64,000 bases of DNA. It comes from Bacillota bacterium. Lineage in GTDB: Bacteria; Bacillota; Clostridia; DSM-8532. Position numbers and translations under genes: made by a program. Shown one piece after another: positions 9,075 to 18,200 of this stretch. Each line of letters starts with the position of its first letter. Position 1 is the stretch's first letter. The notes under the pieces were generated by a model that had not been told where the DNA came from, searched no databases, and was given only the letters and a program-made list of their open reading frames with translations. The stretch covers positions 186,001 through 250,000 of the forward strand of contig JAEZJF010000018.1 in the NCBI GenBank assembly GCA_023415825.1, read 5' to 3'.

Positions 9075-10004
9075 CTATACTTTTTCAATCTTTTCCTTAC
9101 CAGGCTCATAAGGCTCATATCCCAGGCGCGTGAAAAATCCGCGCACGTGCTTAATACCTATATCCTTTTGCCAATCGGGTGCCTCATCTCCGCGGATTGT
9201 GCCAAATTCATCTTCAAACTCTTTAATCGATGTAAAATCTTTGGATAGGGTGTTGGCATTTTTCAAGTAGGAGCCAGGCATGAGGGTTAAACCCGCTGTT
9301 GCCCTCTGTGGAAATAAGTAGGAGACACTGACGGTTACAGGACCTTCTATTTTAAAGGGTTTTATATCTTGGATATGAGAAAGGGCCTTTTTAATGCCAA
9401 GCCCGCTTGCCTTGGCAGCATCGTGGGGGGTCATGGAATTGGCTGTAAAATAATTGATAGAATCCTTGACGGCTGTTGTTTCCGCGTTTGGAATCAGTTC
9501 TTTGATTTCGTCACAAGCACTGTCATCACCTGACAAGTAAATCACCGGAACATTGTGCATACCGGCAATTGCACAAAAAACACCTATTTCACCAACAGCC
9601 AGATCATTGATAAAAACCCCTTCAAGAGCACTGTAATGTCGGGAGAAAGGGTGAGGCAAAATGGTATGGCGATTGACACCCCTCTCTTTTCCACCGGCCA
9701 TTGCGTGCTGTCCAAGCATAACGGCAAAATCGAAGCTACTGTCCAATCCTTCGGTTAAGATACATTTATTAAACTCCCCATGAATGACACGAATGTTCAT
9801 ATCTTTTGGAAGCTCCAGGTATTTCATACCCAACACATGGGGGGTGTTTAAAGTAATCTCATCGTATCCTGCATTGAAAATTTCAGGCAGAACAGCTTGC
9901 AGTTCCAATATTGCCGACTCATGGGTAATGGCGTATGCTCCTTCGTATCGACCAAAACCACAGGCCTGTCCTTCGAAATCCAATAAAACATAAGCTCGCT
10001 TCAT
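9075..10004 (-). CDS. M55-family (DppA-like) D-aminopeptidase-like metallopeptidase
   Basis: 309 residues. The N-terminal LLDFEG (Asp9, Glu11) matches the DxEG metal site of DppA D-aminopeptidases; the later GQHAMAG corresponds to the family GYHA motif, and FINDLAVGEIG to NGxxVGE. Known members are zinc enzymes releasing D-Ala or other amino acids from short peptides; related M55 proteins may act on other amides. No signal peptide, so cytoplasmic. It lies 18 bp after the nitrilase-like gene and before the sugar-binding protein, an unusual setting for this family. The substrate may be an amino-acyl or amide decoration of the imported glycan, which is inference. Confidence 0.85.
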   Translation of the reverse strand: MKRAYVLLDFEGQACGFGRYEGAYAITHESAILELQAVLPEIFNAGYDEITLNTPHVLGMKYLELPKDMNIRVIHGEFNKCILTEGLDSSFDFAVMLGQHAMAGGKERGVNRHTILPHPFSRHYSALEGVFINDLAVGEIGVFCAIAGMHNVPVIYLSGDDSACDEIKELIPNAETTAVKDSINYFTANSMTPHDAAKASGLGIKKALSHIQDIKPFKIEGPVTVSVSYLFPQRATAGLTLMPGSYLKNANTLSKDFTSIKEFEDEFGTIRGDEAPDWQKDIGIKHVRGFFTRLGYEPYEPGKEKIEKV

Positions 10005-10022
10005 CTCTTACCTACCTTAACA

Positions 10023-11747
10023 TCAGGACTGTTGCAGGCTTGTCAAAGCTTTGTATAGCTCCGGTCTGCGTGCTTTCATCAGTCGTTCCCTGAAGTTGTA
10101 GCTCCGTTTGACCATTCCGTCTTCATAAACAAAACTCTCATGGTTAATGACAGCGTCCACATCAACCTGAACCGTATATAGACCTTCACGGTCATAACCG
10201 CTGGCGAAGATTGTTTCACCAGTAGGATCAATGATATTTGTCCTATGTACAACCTGCGAGGATGGGAAGTTACTCATTAAAACGGCAACGCCGTTTTCAA
10301 TAGCAAAGGCACGGGTCATACCTTCATTGACGTGCGCCGCATCCGCTCCCCAGCTCTGGGATTGCAAAATGATCAATTCTGCACCTTTTAGGGCATAGAT
10401 ACGCGGAATTTCTTGACAGTAAGCATCAGCACATACCATTACGCCTATGGTCGCAAAATCCAGCTCTACTACGGGCAGCTCCTTGCCGACCTTGTCGATT
10501 TTATCGTACATGAAGCAAAGTCCGTTGACCTTTTCGTATGAATAGATCTCTTCACCGTTTCTGTCAAATAAAACCGATGTGTTACGTTCTTCTATTTCCT
10601 GGTTTATTAATATGTAGCAATGGTTTTCTGCAGCAATTTTCGAATACTTTGCCTTCAGTTCATCTGTCAGGGTATTAGTGGTGGCAGATAGCTCCGAGAA
10701 AATGACCATATCGGAATATTTAGCGGCCTTTCTCATATAGGCAAATAATTTTTGGAAGTTGATGGTTTGATTCGGATCATTGCTCCAATCCCCTACAGTA
10801 TCACTATAGGTCATATGGGCAAAGGTAATGATGGGCTTTTTAACTGCATAGTTCTTCTTTGTAAAAGAGAATGATTTGGCCAGATCGTCGAATACGCCCC
10901 GCTCATTTTGGTGCCATACGGGATGCCCAAGTCCAAAGATGTGTTTTTTACTTTCTCTCTTCATTTTCATTGGCAAAGCGCAAATGGCGGCTCCCGCATC
11001 TCTTCCTGAGCAGCAAATGAGTTCGCCCCGCAAATCGTAAACGGATGCCCTGCCGGGAAGAAGTCCAAGACCGTTGGAATTCATATTGTCTGCATTGCCG
11101 ATTTTATTGTAATCCTCTGGTGTTGATCCGTGTAAGGCATCATAATTAGTAGTCATATACATGGGCTTGTCACTGGCATAGGCCGATGATACAACAAACA
11201 TGAAATCCATAACCGCCCTCTCGTGGAGCAAGCGTTGAATTTGCGTATCATCCCGCAAAGGTTCGATGCCCAGGCTGCAAAGTAAAATTTCAGCTCCGAA
11301 AAGAGAATAGCTCTCGGCCACTTCTGGAAAATAGAGATCAGTGCCTGCAAGAAGAGCGACTTTCCCAAAATCCAGCTCAAACACCGGGAACTTATCTCCT
11401 AAAGAGAGCGGTGGGTCGATACCGTCAATTCGATGGGTCTTTTGATACTGTCCGCAGGGCTTTCCGCTCCTGTCCAGGATTTCGGAAACAGAGTACCCGT
11501 TTTCATAAAAATTGTATACAACATAACACTTATTTTCTTTTGCAAATTGGATTAACAGGCTTCTCTTTTCTTCCGCTGCGGCGTCATCTTTACCCAATAC
11601 AAACTGCGGGAAAAGCACAAGATCGCTTTTATTATCTGCAATCCCTTCTAGTGCTCGCTGCACCTCTGCCAGGCTAACCATAGGCAATACAAAATTTTTC
11701 TCACTGATACCCATTGACAATGCTGATATTATCGGTTTCCCCGTCAT
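10023..11747 (-). CDS. Tandem two-domain carbon-nitrogen hydrolase (nitrilase-superfamily), N-half degenerate
   Basis: 574 residues made of two nitrilase-fold halves (about 1-265 and 300-574). In the C-terminal half the Glu-Lys-Cys triad can be placed: Glu352 (MVIFSEL), Lys406 (YSYEKVNG) and Cys439 (GVMVCADAY). In the N-terminal half the same positions read Gln48 (LVLFPQF), Lys103 and Gly135 (VALLAGTDLY), so Glu and Cys are lost and this half should be inactive, perhaps serving in dimerisation or substrate binding. Members hydrolyse amides or carbamoyl groups. It is the promoter-proximal gene of the operon, with AGGAGG before the ATG. Confidence 0.85.
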   Translation of the reverse strand: MTGKPIISALSMGISEKNFVLPMVSLAEVQRALEGIADNKSDLVLFPQFVLGKDDAAAEEKRSLLIQFAKENKCYVVYNFYENGYSVSEILDRSGKPCGQYQKTHRIDGIDPPLSLGDKFPVFELDFGKVALLAGTDLYFPEVAESYSLFGAEILLCSLGIEPLRDDTQIQRLLHERAVMDFMFVVSSAYASDKPMYMTTNYDALHGSTPEDYNKIGNADNMNSNGLGLLPGRASVYDLRGELICCSGRDAGAAICALPMKMKRESKKHIFGLGHPVWHQNERGVFDDLAKSFSFTKKNYAVKKPIITFAHMTYSDTVGDWSNDPNQTINFQKLFAYMRKAAKYSDMVIFSELSATTNTLTDELKAKYSKIAAENHCYILINQEIEERNTSVLFDRNGEEIYSYEKVNGLCFMYDKIDKVGKELPVVELDFATIGVMVCADAYCQEIPRIYALKGAELIILQSQSWGADAAHVNEGMTRAFAIENGVAVLMSNFPSSQVVHRTNIIDPTGETIFASGYDREGLYTVQVDVDAVINHESFVYEDGMVKRSYNFRERLMKARRPELYKALTSLQQS

Positions 11748-11833
11748 AGAATTTTCCTCCTATAACTCATTCAAGAAATGTTAAGACTCTAAGAAAAAAT
11801 GAAGTACAGAGATCGATTAGGTTGTTTAACGTC

Positions 11834-11845
11834 TAACATGTGTTA
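11834..11845. promoter_or_regulatory. Operator-like inverted repeat overlapping the operon start
   Basis: TAACA-TG-TGTTA, five-base arms around a two-base centre, located six bases downstream of the -10 box of the promoter at 11851-11879. A repressor bound here would block initiation. The cognate regulator is not identified; LacI- or GntR-type proteins use sites of this size. Confidence 0.45.
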
Positions 11846-11850
11846 ATAAA

Positions 11851-11879
11851 ATAATACATCCTTTTGGCTAAATTGTCAA
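11851..11879 (-). promoter_or_regulatory. Sigma-A promoter of the nitrilase / M55 / sugar-uptake operon
   Basis: On the minus strand TTGACA (11874-11879) is followed after exactly 17 bases by TATTAT (11851-11856), close to the vegetative consensus. It precedes the ATG at 11747 by about 100 bases and is downstream of the MFS gene, so it starts the operon that runs to the left edge of the window. Confidence 0.75.
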
Positions 11880-12038
11880 CACGGCTTTTGTTCTTTTTTT
11901 GTTATTTTGCATAGAAATAGAGTTAGCTATTTGTTCCATTTGTGTAAATATTATCGGATTCGTGGGCATTTTCCCGGACGTGTGACAGACTTATCGATAT
12001 TGTTGGATAACTAACATACAGAAAGTGTCGAAACTTTT

Positions 12039-13376
12039 TCAGTTACCCGTTCTTTTTTGCAAGACTTTGATTATATATGCCGAAACAAGCATAACTAAGG
12101 CTGTAATAAGTAAGATATACTGCTTGTTTTGCAGGGTCATCCCAAGAAAATGAATGTTCATGCCTTCAGTATTTTTGATAAGCTCCCTGCCAAAAGACGT
12201 GCCTGCAAAAGCAGCCAGGTTGCTCATGGATGCATAGAATCCAATATAATTGGTCTGATTTGCTTCCGGAAGATTGATATAGGGCGCGTTTGCAAACACT
12301 ATATTAATGCCCGGAGCGAATATAAAGGCAAAAATCATTGTCAGCGGATACAAAAAATGAAGGGTCTCTCTTGTGACAAAAGCCAGACCGAAATAATGTA
12401 TAAGATAAATTCCCATTGAGAAATAAAGCGTTTTGAACCAGGAGGTTTCTCTTATTCTCCTGCTCCACATGGGAGTAAATAAAATAATCAGCGGTATGTT
12501 AAGCATATTGATGAGATTGAGATATGAATACTGTACATTAAGATCCTTTAGCATATATACCGTGTAATATGGGCCGGGTATGTTGGCCGAGAAGCTCCAT
12601 AAGCAGGCTATAAATACCGTAATAAGATATTTTTTTTGCCTGAAAGGATCGATAAAAATTCGTTTTATGCTTAGGGAAGCATCTCTTTTAATATTGGGAT
12701 ATTCTTTAACTTTAAGAAGGAAATAAATATCCAGTACGGCAAGCAGCAGCGCAAAGATTCTTAATAGCTGCAGACCCAGCATTTCATTGCCGTTTTCTTT
12801 AAACACATCCACCAGCTTGCTCAGACTTAAAACGACAATATATTGTATTACTCCATTGGTTAAGCTGTAAAAAGAAAAGTATTTTACCCTCAAGCTCTCC
12901 GGGATACTTTTAATATGCCACACAGACACTCCCGGGGAAAGAATGGCATTAAAAATATTGACAACCAGTATGACGATCATAATTGCGATTAATTTCGCTT
13001 GATATTGTATACCGGATACCGATACTAAACTAATAACCGCAATATTGAGTATGTATAGGATACTTTTTCCGATAATGAGAATTTTCTTGCGTTTTTCAAA
13101 CCTCTCGATGATGAGCGGGGATAAGATTTGAAGTGTATTGCCTATGAAACCTATCATGGTGACAGTACCCATCATTAAATCATCTGCATGAAGCAGAAGC
13201 AGCAAACCGGTGAAAAAGTTGCCTCCCACAATGTTAGCAATGATTCCTGAAGTATAATTTGACGCGGCAACATGCATACGGCTTGCGCCCATCTCACTTT
13301 TCGGGTCAAATACGCTGTTGATGGAATACCGCATTTTATTCTGGAAAGCCACTAGAAGGGTTTTCAGTTTAGCCAT
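12039..13376 (-). CDS. MFS-type transporter
   Basis: 445 residues with about twelve hydrophobic helices and the charged loop between helices 2 and 3 (ERFEKRKKILIIGK near 90-103), which resembles the MFS loop signature. The N-terminal ~45 residues before the first helix include a basic amphipathic stretch. Family members in Clostridia often sit beside carbohydrate genes; substrate is unknown. It is 31 bp downstream of the DMT transporter pair, so probably the last gene of the small minus-strand operon starting at 15101. No strong terminator follows it before the promoter at 11.85 kb. Confidence 0.8.
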   Translation of the reverse strand: MAKLKTLLVAFQNKMRYSINSVFDPKSEMGASRMHVAASNYTSGIIANIVGGNFFTGLLLLLHADDLMMGTVTMIGFIGNTLQILSPLIIERFEKRKKILIIGKSILYILNIAVISLVSVSGIQYQAKLIAIMIVILVVNIFNAILSPGVSVWHIKSIPESLRVKYFSFYSLTNGVIQYIVVLSLSKLVDVFKENGNEMLGLQLLRIFALLLAVLDIYFLLKVKEYPNIKRDASLSIKRIFIDPFRQKKYLITVFIACLWSFSANIPGPYYTVYMLKDLNVQYSYLNLINMLNIPLIILFTPMWSRRIRETSWFKTLYFSMGIYLIHYFGLAFVTRETLHFLYPLTMIFAFIFAPGINIVFANAPYINLPEANQTNYIGFYASMSNLAAFAGTSFGRELIKNTEGMNIHFLGMTLQNKQYILLITALVMLVSAYIIKVLQKRTGN

Positions 13377-13407
13377 ATTTTCACCTTAAGAAGAGCCCCA
13401 CAAAATT

Positions 13408-13824
13408 CTAAATACACAGGAAGGTTACGGACAATATACCTACTAAAAGGGCAGCAATCATTCTCTTCTGGATCTTCTCCTTGAAAATGACTATGGAGCC
13501 GATAGTAACCGTAATAATACTGCCGATACTGAATAAAGGTATTATTAAAGACGATGGAAAAATGCCCATAAGCGAAGTATATAAATATGAGCCCAGATAG
13601 CTTAAAATCCCTCCAGCCAGCCCGTATGACATGGTTTTAATCTTAACGGGATACCTTTTGGTCAAGATAATGGCAAGACAAACGGCAAAGCCGATCAAAT
13701 AAGTGATTCCAAGGTAGATGTTAATATAGGAATCCAATTTCAAAATAGTGACATATCTTTGGAATATGAGAACCATCCCATTAAGCGTCATACACATAAA
13801 TGCAAATATGGTCCACTTCTTCAT
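13408..13824 (-). CDS. Half-size DMT (EamA/SMR-like) membrane protein, second subunit
   Basis: 138 residues with four hydrophobic helices, half the length of a normal EamA protein. Its start overlaps the stop of the preceding 143-residue gene by four bases (ATGA), and both have the same topology, so they probably form an antiparallel heterodimer as paired SMR-type transporters do. C-terminal VTFLCI ends inside a helix. Substrate unknown; the neighbouring deacetylase-like and MFS genes suggest small-molecule export or uptake. Confidence 0.75.
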   Translation of the reverse strand: MKKWTIFAFMCMTLNGMVLIFQRYVTILKLDSYINIYLGITYLIGFAVCLAIILTKRYPVKIKTMSYGLAGGILSYLGSYLYTSLMGIFPSSLIIPLFSIGSIITVTIGSIVIFKEKIQKRMIAALLVGILSVTFLCI

Positions 13825-14252
13825 AGCGCCTCCTCTTTGCCGGCAAAGTTCAGCATAAATATAAAGACAATAAATAGAAAAATTCCAATGTACTTTGTTA
13901 CAGTAATCTTTTCGTGGAAAACAACGATTGAATAGATAATGGGAATCAGGGTGGACAGGTTCCCTATGATATTGATTACAGACAGCTTGCCACCCGTCTT
14001 CAAAGCTGCCAATTGGGATAAAAAACTGCCGACGCTTGCAATCCCTGCAACAACCGACAGGCTCAATACGGCTGAAGGAAACGCCCTTATGCCGTTATTT
14101 GAAACGACAGTCACTAGACAGAGCAAAAAACCTACAAAATATAAAGAAGCGGTAAAAGAAAAAATATTGCACTTGTCAATTTGCGACTTATTAACAATAA
14201 ATGAAAATCCGCTGAAGCAAAGAATTCCAAGAAATATGCCCAAAATCTCCAT
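13821..14252 (-). CDS. Half-size DMT (EamA/SMR-like) membrane protein, first subunit
   Basis: 143 residues, four hydrophobic helices (MEILGIFLGILCFSGFSF ... YIGIFLFIVFIFML). The ATG follows directly after the stop of the deacetylase-like gene, with GGAG eight bases upstream inside that gene, so translation is coupled. It is paired with the overlapping downstream half-transporter. A KITVTKYIG loop before the last helix resembles the GEKIT/EKLS loop of DMT proteins. Confidence 0.75.
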   Translation of the reverse strand: MEILGIFLGILCFSGFSFIVNKSQIDKCNIFSFTASLYFVGFLLCLVTVVSNNGIRAFPSAVLSLSVVAGIASVGSFLSQLAALKTGGKLSVINIIGNLSTLIPIIYSIVVFHEKITVTKYIGIFLFIVFIFMLNFAGKEEAL

Positions 14253-15101
14253 CTATTTTACTCCGCTAGTTTCCGAATATATTCTTTCTGCTTCCGAATC
14301 TGTTAGAAATACCACTCCGTTGTCCTTCAGCCAAAGTGAAAGCAGCTCCCACTTTCTGATCACGTCGGCATCTACAACGTTGACAGTTCCCTCTTTTGTG
14401 AGGTTATACGGGTGGAAATAACAGCCTATGCAAGGGAATTTTCCCCGTCGGAACAAAAAATCCATATGCTTGTCAAACAGAGCCTTGAGCTGATCCAGGG
14501 GGATGTAACGATTGATATGAAGCTGAGAATGTCCCTCTCCGTTTTTTTCGTCCCCGCCTATAGCATAGGTAAAAAGCTTCCCGTTTGTTCCGATGCGCTT
14601 GTAATCACTCTCATCCATGTACCCCGGCCAGAGATCGGCTCCGATCCAGTCACAGAATTCATGTTTGATAAATGGGAATGCGCCTCTCTGGGATCTGAAT
14701 CCTGCCTCAAGCAGCCCGTTTACATCAGAATCATAAACTTCACCCATTCCTGCGGAATAGGTTGTAACGGGAAAGCCTACTTGCTTCATCCTATCAAAAG
14801 ACCATTTAAATACTTTTTTCCTTTGTTCTTTGACTTTACTGATATGATGGATGTGAACACCCAGTTGGCCGCCGCCTGCCAGGATTCTACCGGCTAATGG
14901 GGTAAAATCGTTATAATATGTAATATCTGCATAAAAATCGATCTTACAGTACCAGACCATTTTCCCATCAACGATATATTGGCTGGCATCAATGATTTCT
15001 TCGCTTATTTTTTCGAAGTAATCCTTGCCTTCTGTCACATGGTGCGGAGTGTAATCGCCTCTGGATTCCCAGTCGCAGGAGAATATAACGGAGGGCCTCA
15101 T
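14253..15101 (-). CDS. NodB-fold polysaccharide-deacetylase-like protein
   Basis: 282 residues, no signal peptide. IFSCDWE (Asp10) stands where deacetylases have the TFDDG motif; QLGVHIHH (His83, His85, His86) resembles the metal-binding HxxxH loop, and CYFHPYNL (His230) the C-terminal histidine motif. These features fit the NodB / PuuE-type carbohydrate esterase fold, which removes N- or O-acyl groups with a metal ion, though the motifs diverge from classical members. GAGGATG precedes the ATG. It heads an operon with paired DMT proteins and an MFS transporter. Confidence 0.7.
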   Translation of the reverse strand: MRPSVIFSCDWESRGDYTPHHVTEGKDYFEKISEEIIDASQYIVDGKMVWYCKIDFYADITYYNDFTPLAGRILAGGGQLGVHIHHISKVKEQRKKVFKWSFDRMKQVGFPVTTYSAGMGEVYDSDVNGLLEAGFRSQRGAFPFIKHEFCDWIGADLWPGYMDESDYKRIGTNGKLFTYAIGGDEKNGEGHSQLHINRYIPLDQLKALFDKHMDFLFRRGKFPCIGCYFHPYNLTKEGTVNVVDADVIRKWELLSLWLKDNGVVFLTDSEAERIYSETSGVK

Positions 15102-15187
15102 ATAATCGCATCCTCATAGATCTTTTTACGAATTATGTTGTTGGTCATCATATATCTACTTTTACCTTACCATCTACTCGATTTGTT

Positions 15188-15193
15188 TGTCAA
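15188..15193 (-). promoter_or_regulatory. Possible -35 box for the deacetylase operon
   Basis: TTGACA on the minus strand about 90 bases before the ATG at 15101, but the matching -10 (TAAGGT at 18-base spacing) is weak. Only a candidate. Confidence 0.3.
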
Positions 15194-15214
15194 TGATATT
15201 TTCCCACTTACAGT

Positions 15215-15246
15215 AAAAGGGCCTGAGTCTTAGACTCAAAGCCCTT
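15215..15246 (-). terminator. Terminator of the FG-GAP protein gene
   Basis: Nested hairpin AAGGGC...TGAGTC-taa-GACTCA...GCCCTT, about 22 bases after the stop codon at 15269, followed on the minus strand by TTTTACTG. It is a clear rho-independent terminator separating this gene from the deacetylase operon. Confidence 0.85.
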
Positions 15247-15268
15247 CTCCCAAACCATTTTTCTTACA

Positions 15269-18200
15269 TTACCCTTCGAGCCATGATTCAATCAGACTTT
15301 CAGCTGACCTATTCAAAGCATCCCTGCAATCACTTGTTATATTTTTGTCCATGCCCTGATTGTACAGATGCTTAATGAAGTCTTCCATATGCTTTACCGC
15401 TTGGTCTTTTCTGCCTTTATCGAGCTGATGCTGAGCCTGTTTGATACTGTTGGTCAGTTGGTTTACCAGAGGGCCCGATAAATCCCCCGTTTCAACAAAC
15501 TTATTCAGCAGCTGGCTGGTCGAACCTAAGAGATAACCAGTGTCCTGACCATCAACGAAGTGAAGTGCACCGTCGCCGGCAGCTACGATAATCTCAGTGA
15601 AGCCGTCGTTATCAACATCTGCCACAACCGGTATGGAAAGCTTTGTGCCGCCGCCGATACGCATGCTCCATAAAACTCGGCCGTCAGCCGGATTATCTTC
15701 ACCGTTAAATACGACCAGGTAGCCTGTATTTGTTGTGACAATAAATTCTGCTTTACCATCTCCATCGATATCGTTGGTAACGATATCAACAGCTATAACA
15801 TTCTGTCCGCCGAATTCAGCCCTCATATCGTACTTCCACTTAATCGACTGCTTGGCGTTATCCCAGGCGTAAGCTCCTGCTCTTGCAGCTTGATCCGAAG
15901 CGGAGTCAGTCCAAGCCGTACCTTCACCTTCGTAGCAATACATAAATCCGGCATATTCCTCGCCTTCAATACCAGTGCTGTACTGTAAGCCGATTTCCAT
16001 TTTACCGTCTCCGTCAACATCGGCAATACCCTGAAGACGTCGGCCGCCATTAAGGTCATTATCTCCCCGGTTCTTTACCGTACCGTCGGAATTATAGCCT
16101 GTGGGAGGCATAAGGACATGCCATTGGGCATTGGGTATAGGCCATACAATCGGTGCCGTTATCAGGTCTCCCTTGTAAACTGAGAAGCTGTTGAAGCCAC
16201 CGCCTAAAACATGTTCAGATATTCCGTCATTATCAAGGTCTGCAATTACTGGGGTTGCATAATAGATGTAGCAATTGGTGGCATCTATCTGCGGATAGAA
16301 GGTATTAAGACTGAATGTTCCGTTAGCTTCACGCTTGATTCGCATATATCCTTCAAGTGCAACAAAGTAGATTTCGTTTGTGCCATCTTTATCAATGTCA
16401 GCCAGTGAGTAGCTTCCGGGGTTTGGAAGAGTCGAGCGATCCCATGAATTTTCGGCACCTCTTCCTATCTTGACGGTTAATGGTGATGCGTAGACCAGAT
16501 CATGGGTAGAACCGTCAATGATGAGTGTTCGGCCGTTGGGGTAGGTTGTCGCAACTGAAACGATAATATCAGGAACCTGATCACCTGTTACATCGCCAAC
16601 GGTGTAATCCTGGATTGTAAATACACCCAGTGAGCTTCCTGCTGTATCGTTGACAAGTGCATATTCCCACATCAAGCTGCCGCTGCCGTTGTGTACCTGG
16701 AATATCTTATGAGTATCTCTTATCGTCTGGCTTACAATATCAAGTTTGCCGTCAGCGTTCATGTCAACCAGAGGAACAACCGATGCCCCGCTGCCTGCAG
16801 TTGTCTTGCCATAACCGGGTATGGTAAACATACTCTCCATCTGACCATTTTCCATAAAGTACGCGTGGATACTGCCGCCAATAGAGAATACCATTTCATT
16901 GTTATTGTCACCATCAATATCTCCTACAGTCGGAGCTATGGAAAGCTCACCACCGCTGGTCCTTGTCCACAGGTCTTGTCCCGAAAGCGTTACAAGGTGC
17001 ATGATTCCACCTGAGGCAGTCGTTGCGTATTTTACATTTGAATTTGTAAAAATGCCGGTAGGTGAGCCAAGTGTTGAAGCAATAGAAGCAACAACGCTGT
17101 ATGATCCGTCATTTGCAAACTTTATGAATTCATAATTACCGTTGCGGTATAGGATCATCTCGTTCTGTCCGTCATTGTTTACATCAGGTGTATACATTTC
17201 ACTATCGCCTGCACCCGAGACCGCGCTTATATTTACCGAAGTTTCTATGCTCTTTGACACATAGCTGACTCCGGTAAGCTCAGTGAGTTTTAGGAAGGTG
17301 CCATTCTCAAATGTAAATAACTCAAGTGGATTTGTTCCTGCGGGAGTAACGGTATTTTCCCTTGACATAACGAATACAGGCTTTGTTGAATCAGGAAGGA
17401 TGAAGGCTATATCTTTAAGATAATAACCATCAAGTACGGCAATATCATTAAACTTCCAGTTTGCCGAATCATAATTCTTAGTATCTGCTACATATACCTT
17501 CCAGTTTCCATTTGTGGCACCGGGTGCATAGGTGTAGGCACCATAAACTATTTCATCTATGCCATCTGCGTTTACATCAACAACAGAGTTTTTGGTAACC
17601 TTCAGGTAGGGTATCTTGCCGCCTGCAAATCTTCCGGCAGCACCATCATCCGGATTAGTTTTGCCTGAGTAGCCGAAATACTGGTCGCCAAACAGGCTAA
17701 AGTCACCTGAACCGTTATTTTCGTATACGGAAATATGATAGGATACACCATCGTTGAGCGCGACTATCTCCTGAACACCGTCACCGTCAATATCCTTAAC
17801 GACCATATGACCGTAGTTGCGTCCGTTGTCGGCAAGGTGGGGCGTAAAATCAACACTGTCAATTGGCGCAATTTTAGTCATGCCGGCGCTAAATGGCTTT
17901 AAAAAAGTAATTTCAGCTCCCTGTACAGAAACAGCCACACGACCGGGAGTAGCAGGCGCCGGTGAACCGGTGCCATGAGTTGTGTCGTGGACATCATAGC
18001 CGCCATCTGTGTATGGGCCTTCTGAGAACCTAAGTCTGACTTTATTATTGGCAGGAACGACAAGTGGGTTCGCTGAAAAATCGAATCCGCTTATAGCTGC
18101 TCCGGCATAAGGAGCGGTTGCATACTCGTCCCAGGTCACGCCGTTATCATTGGACGTATATAAGGTCAATTTATTATAGAATTGGTTTGTGATTATTTTA

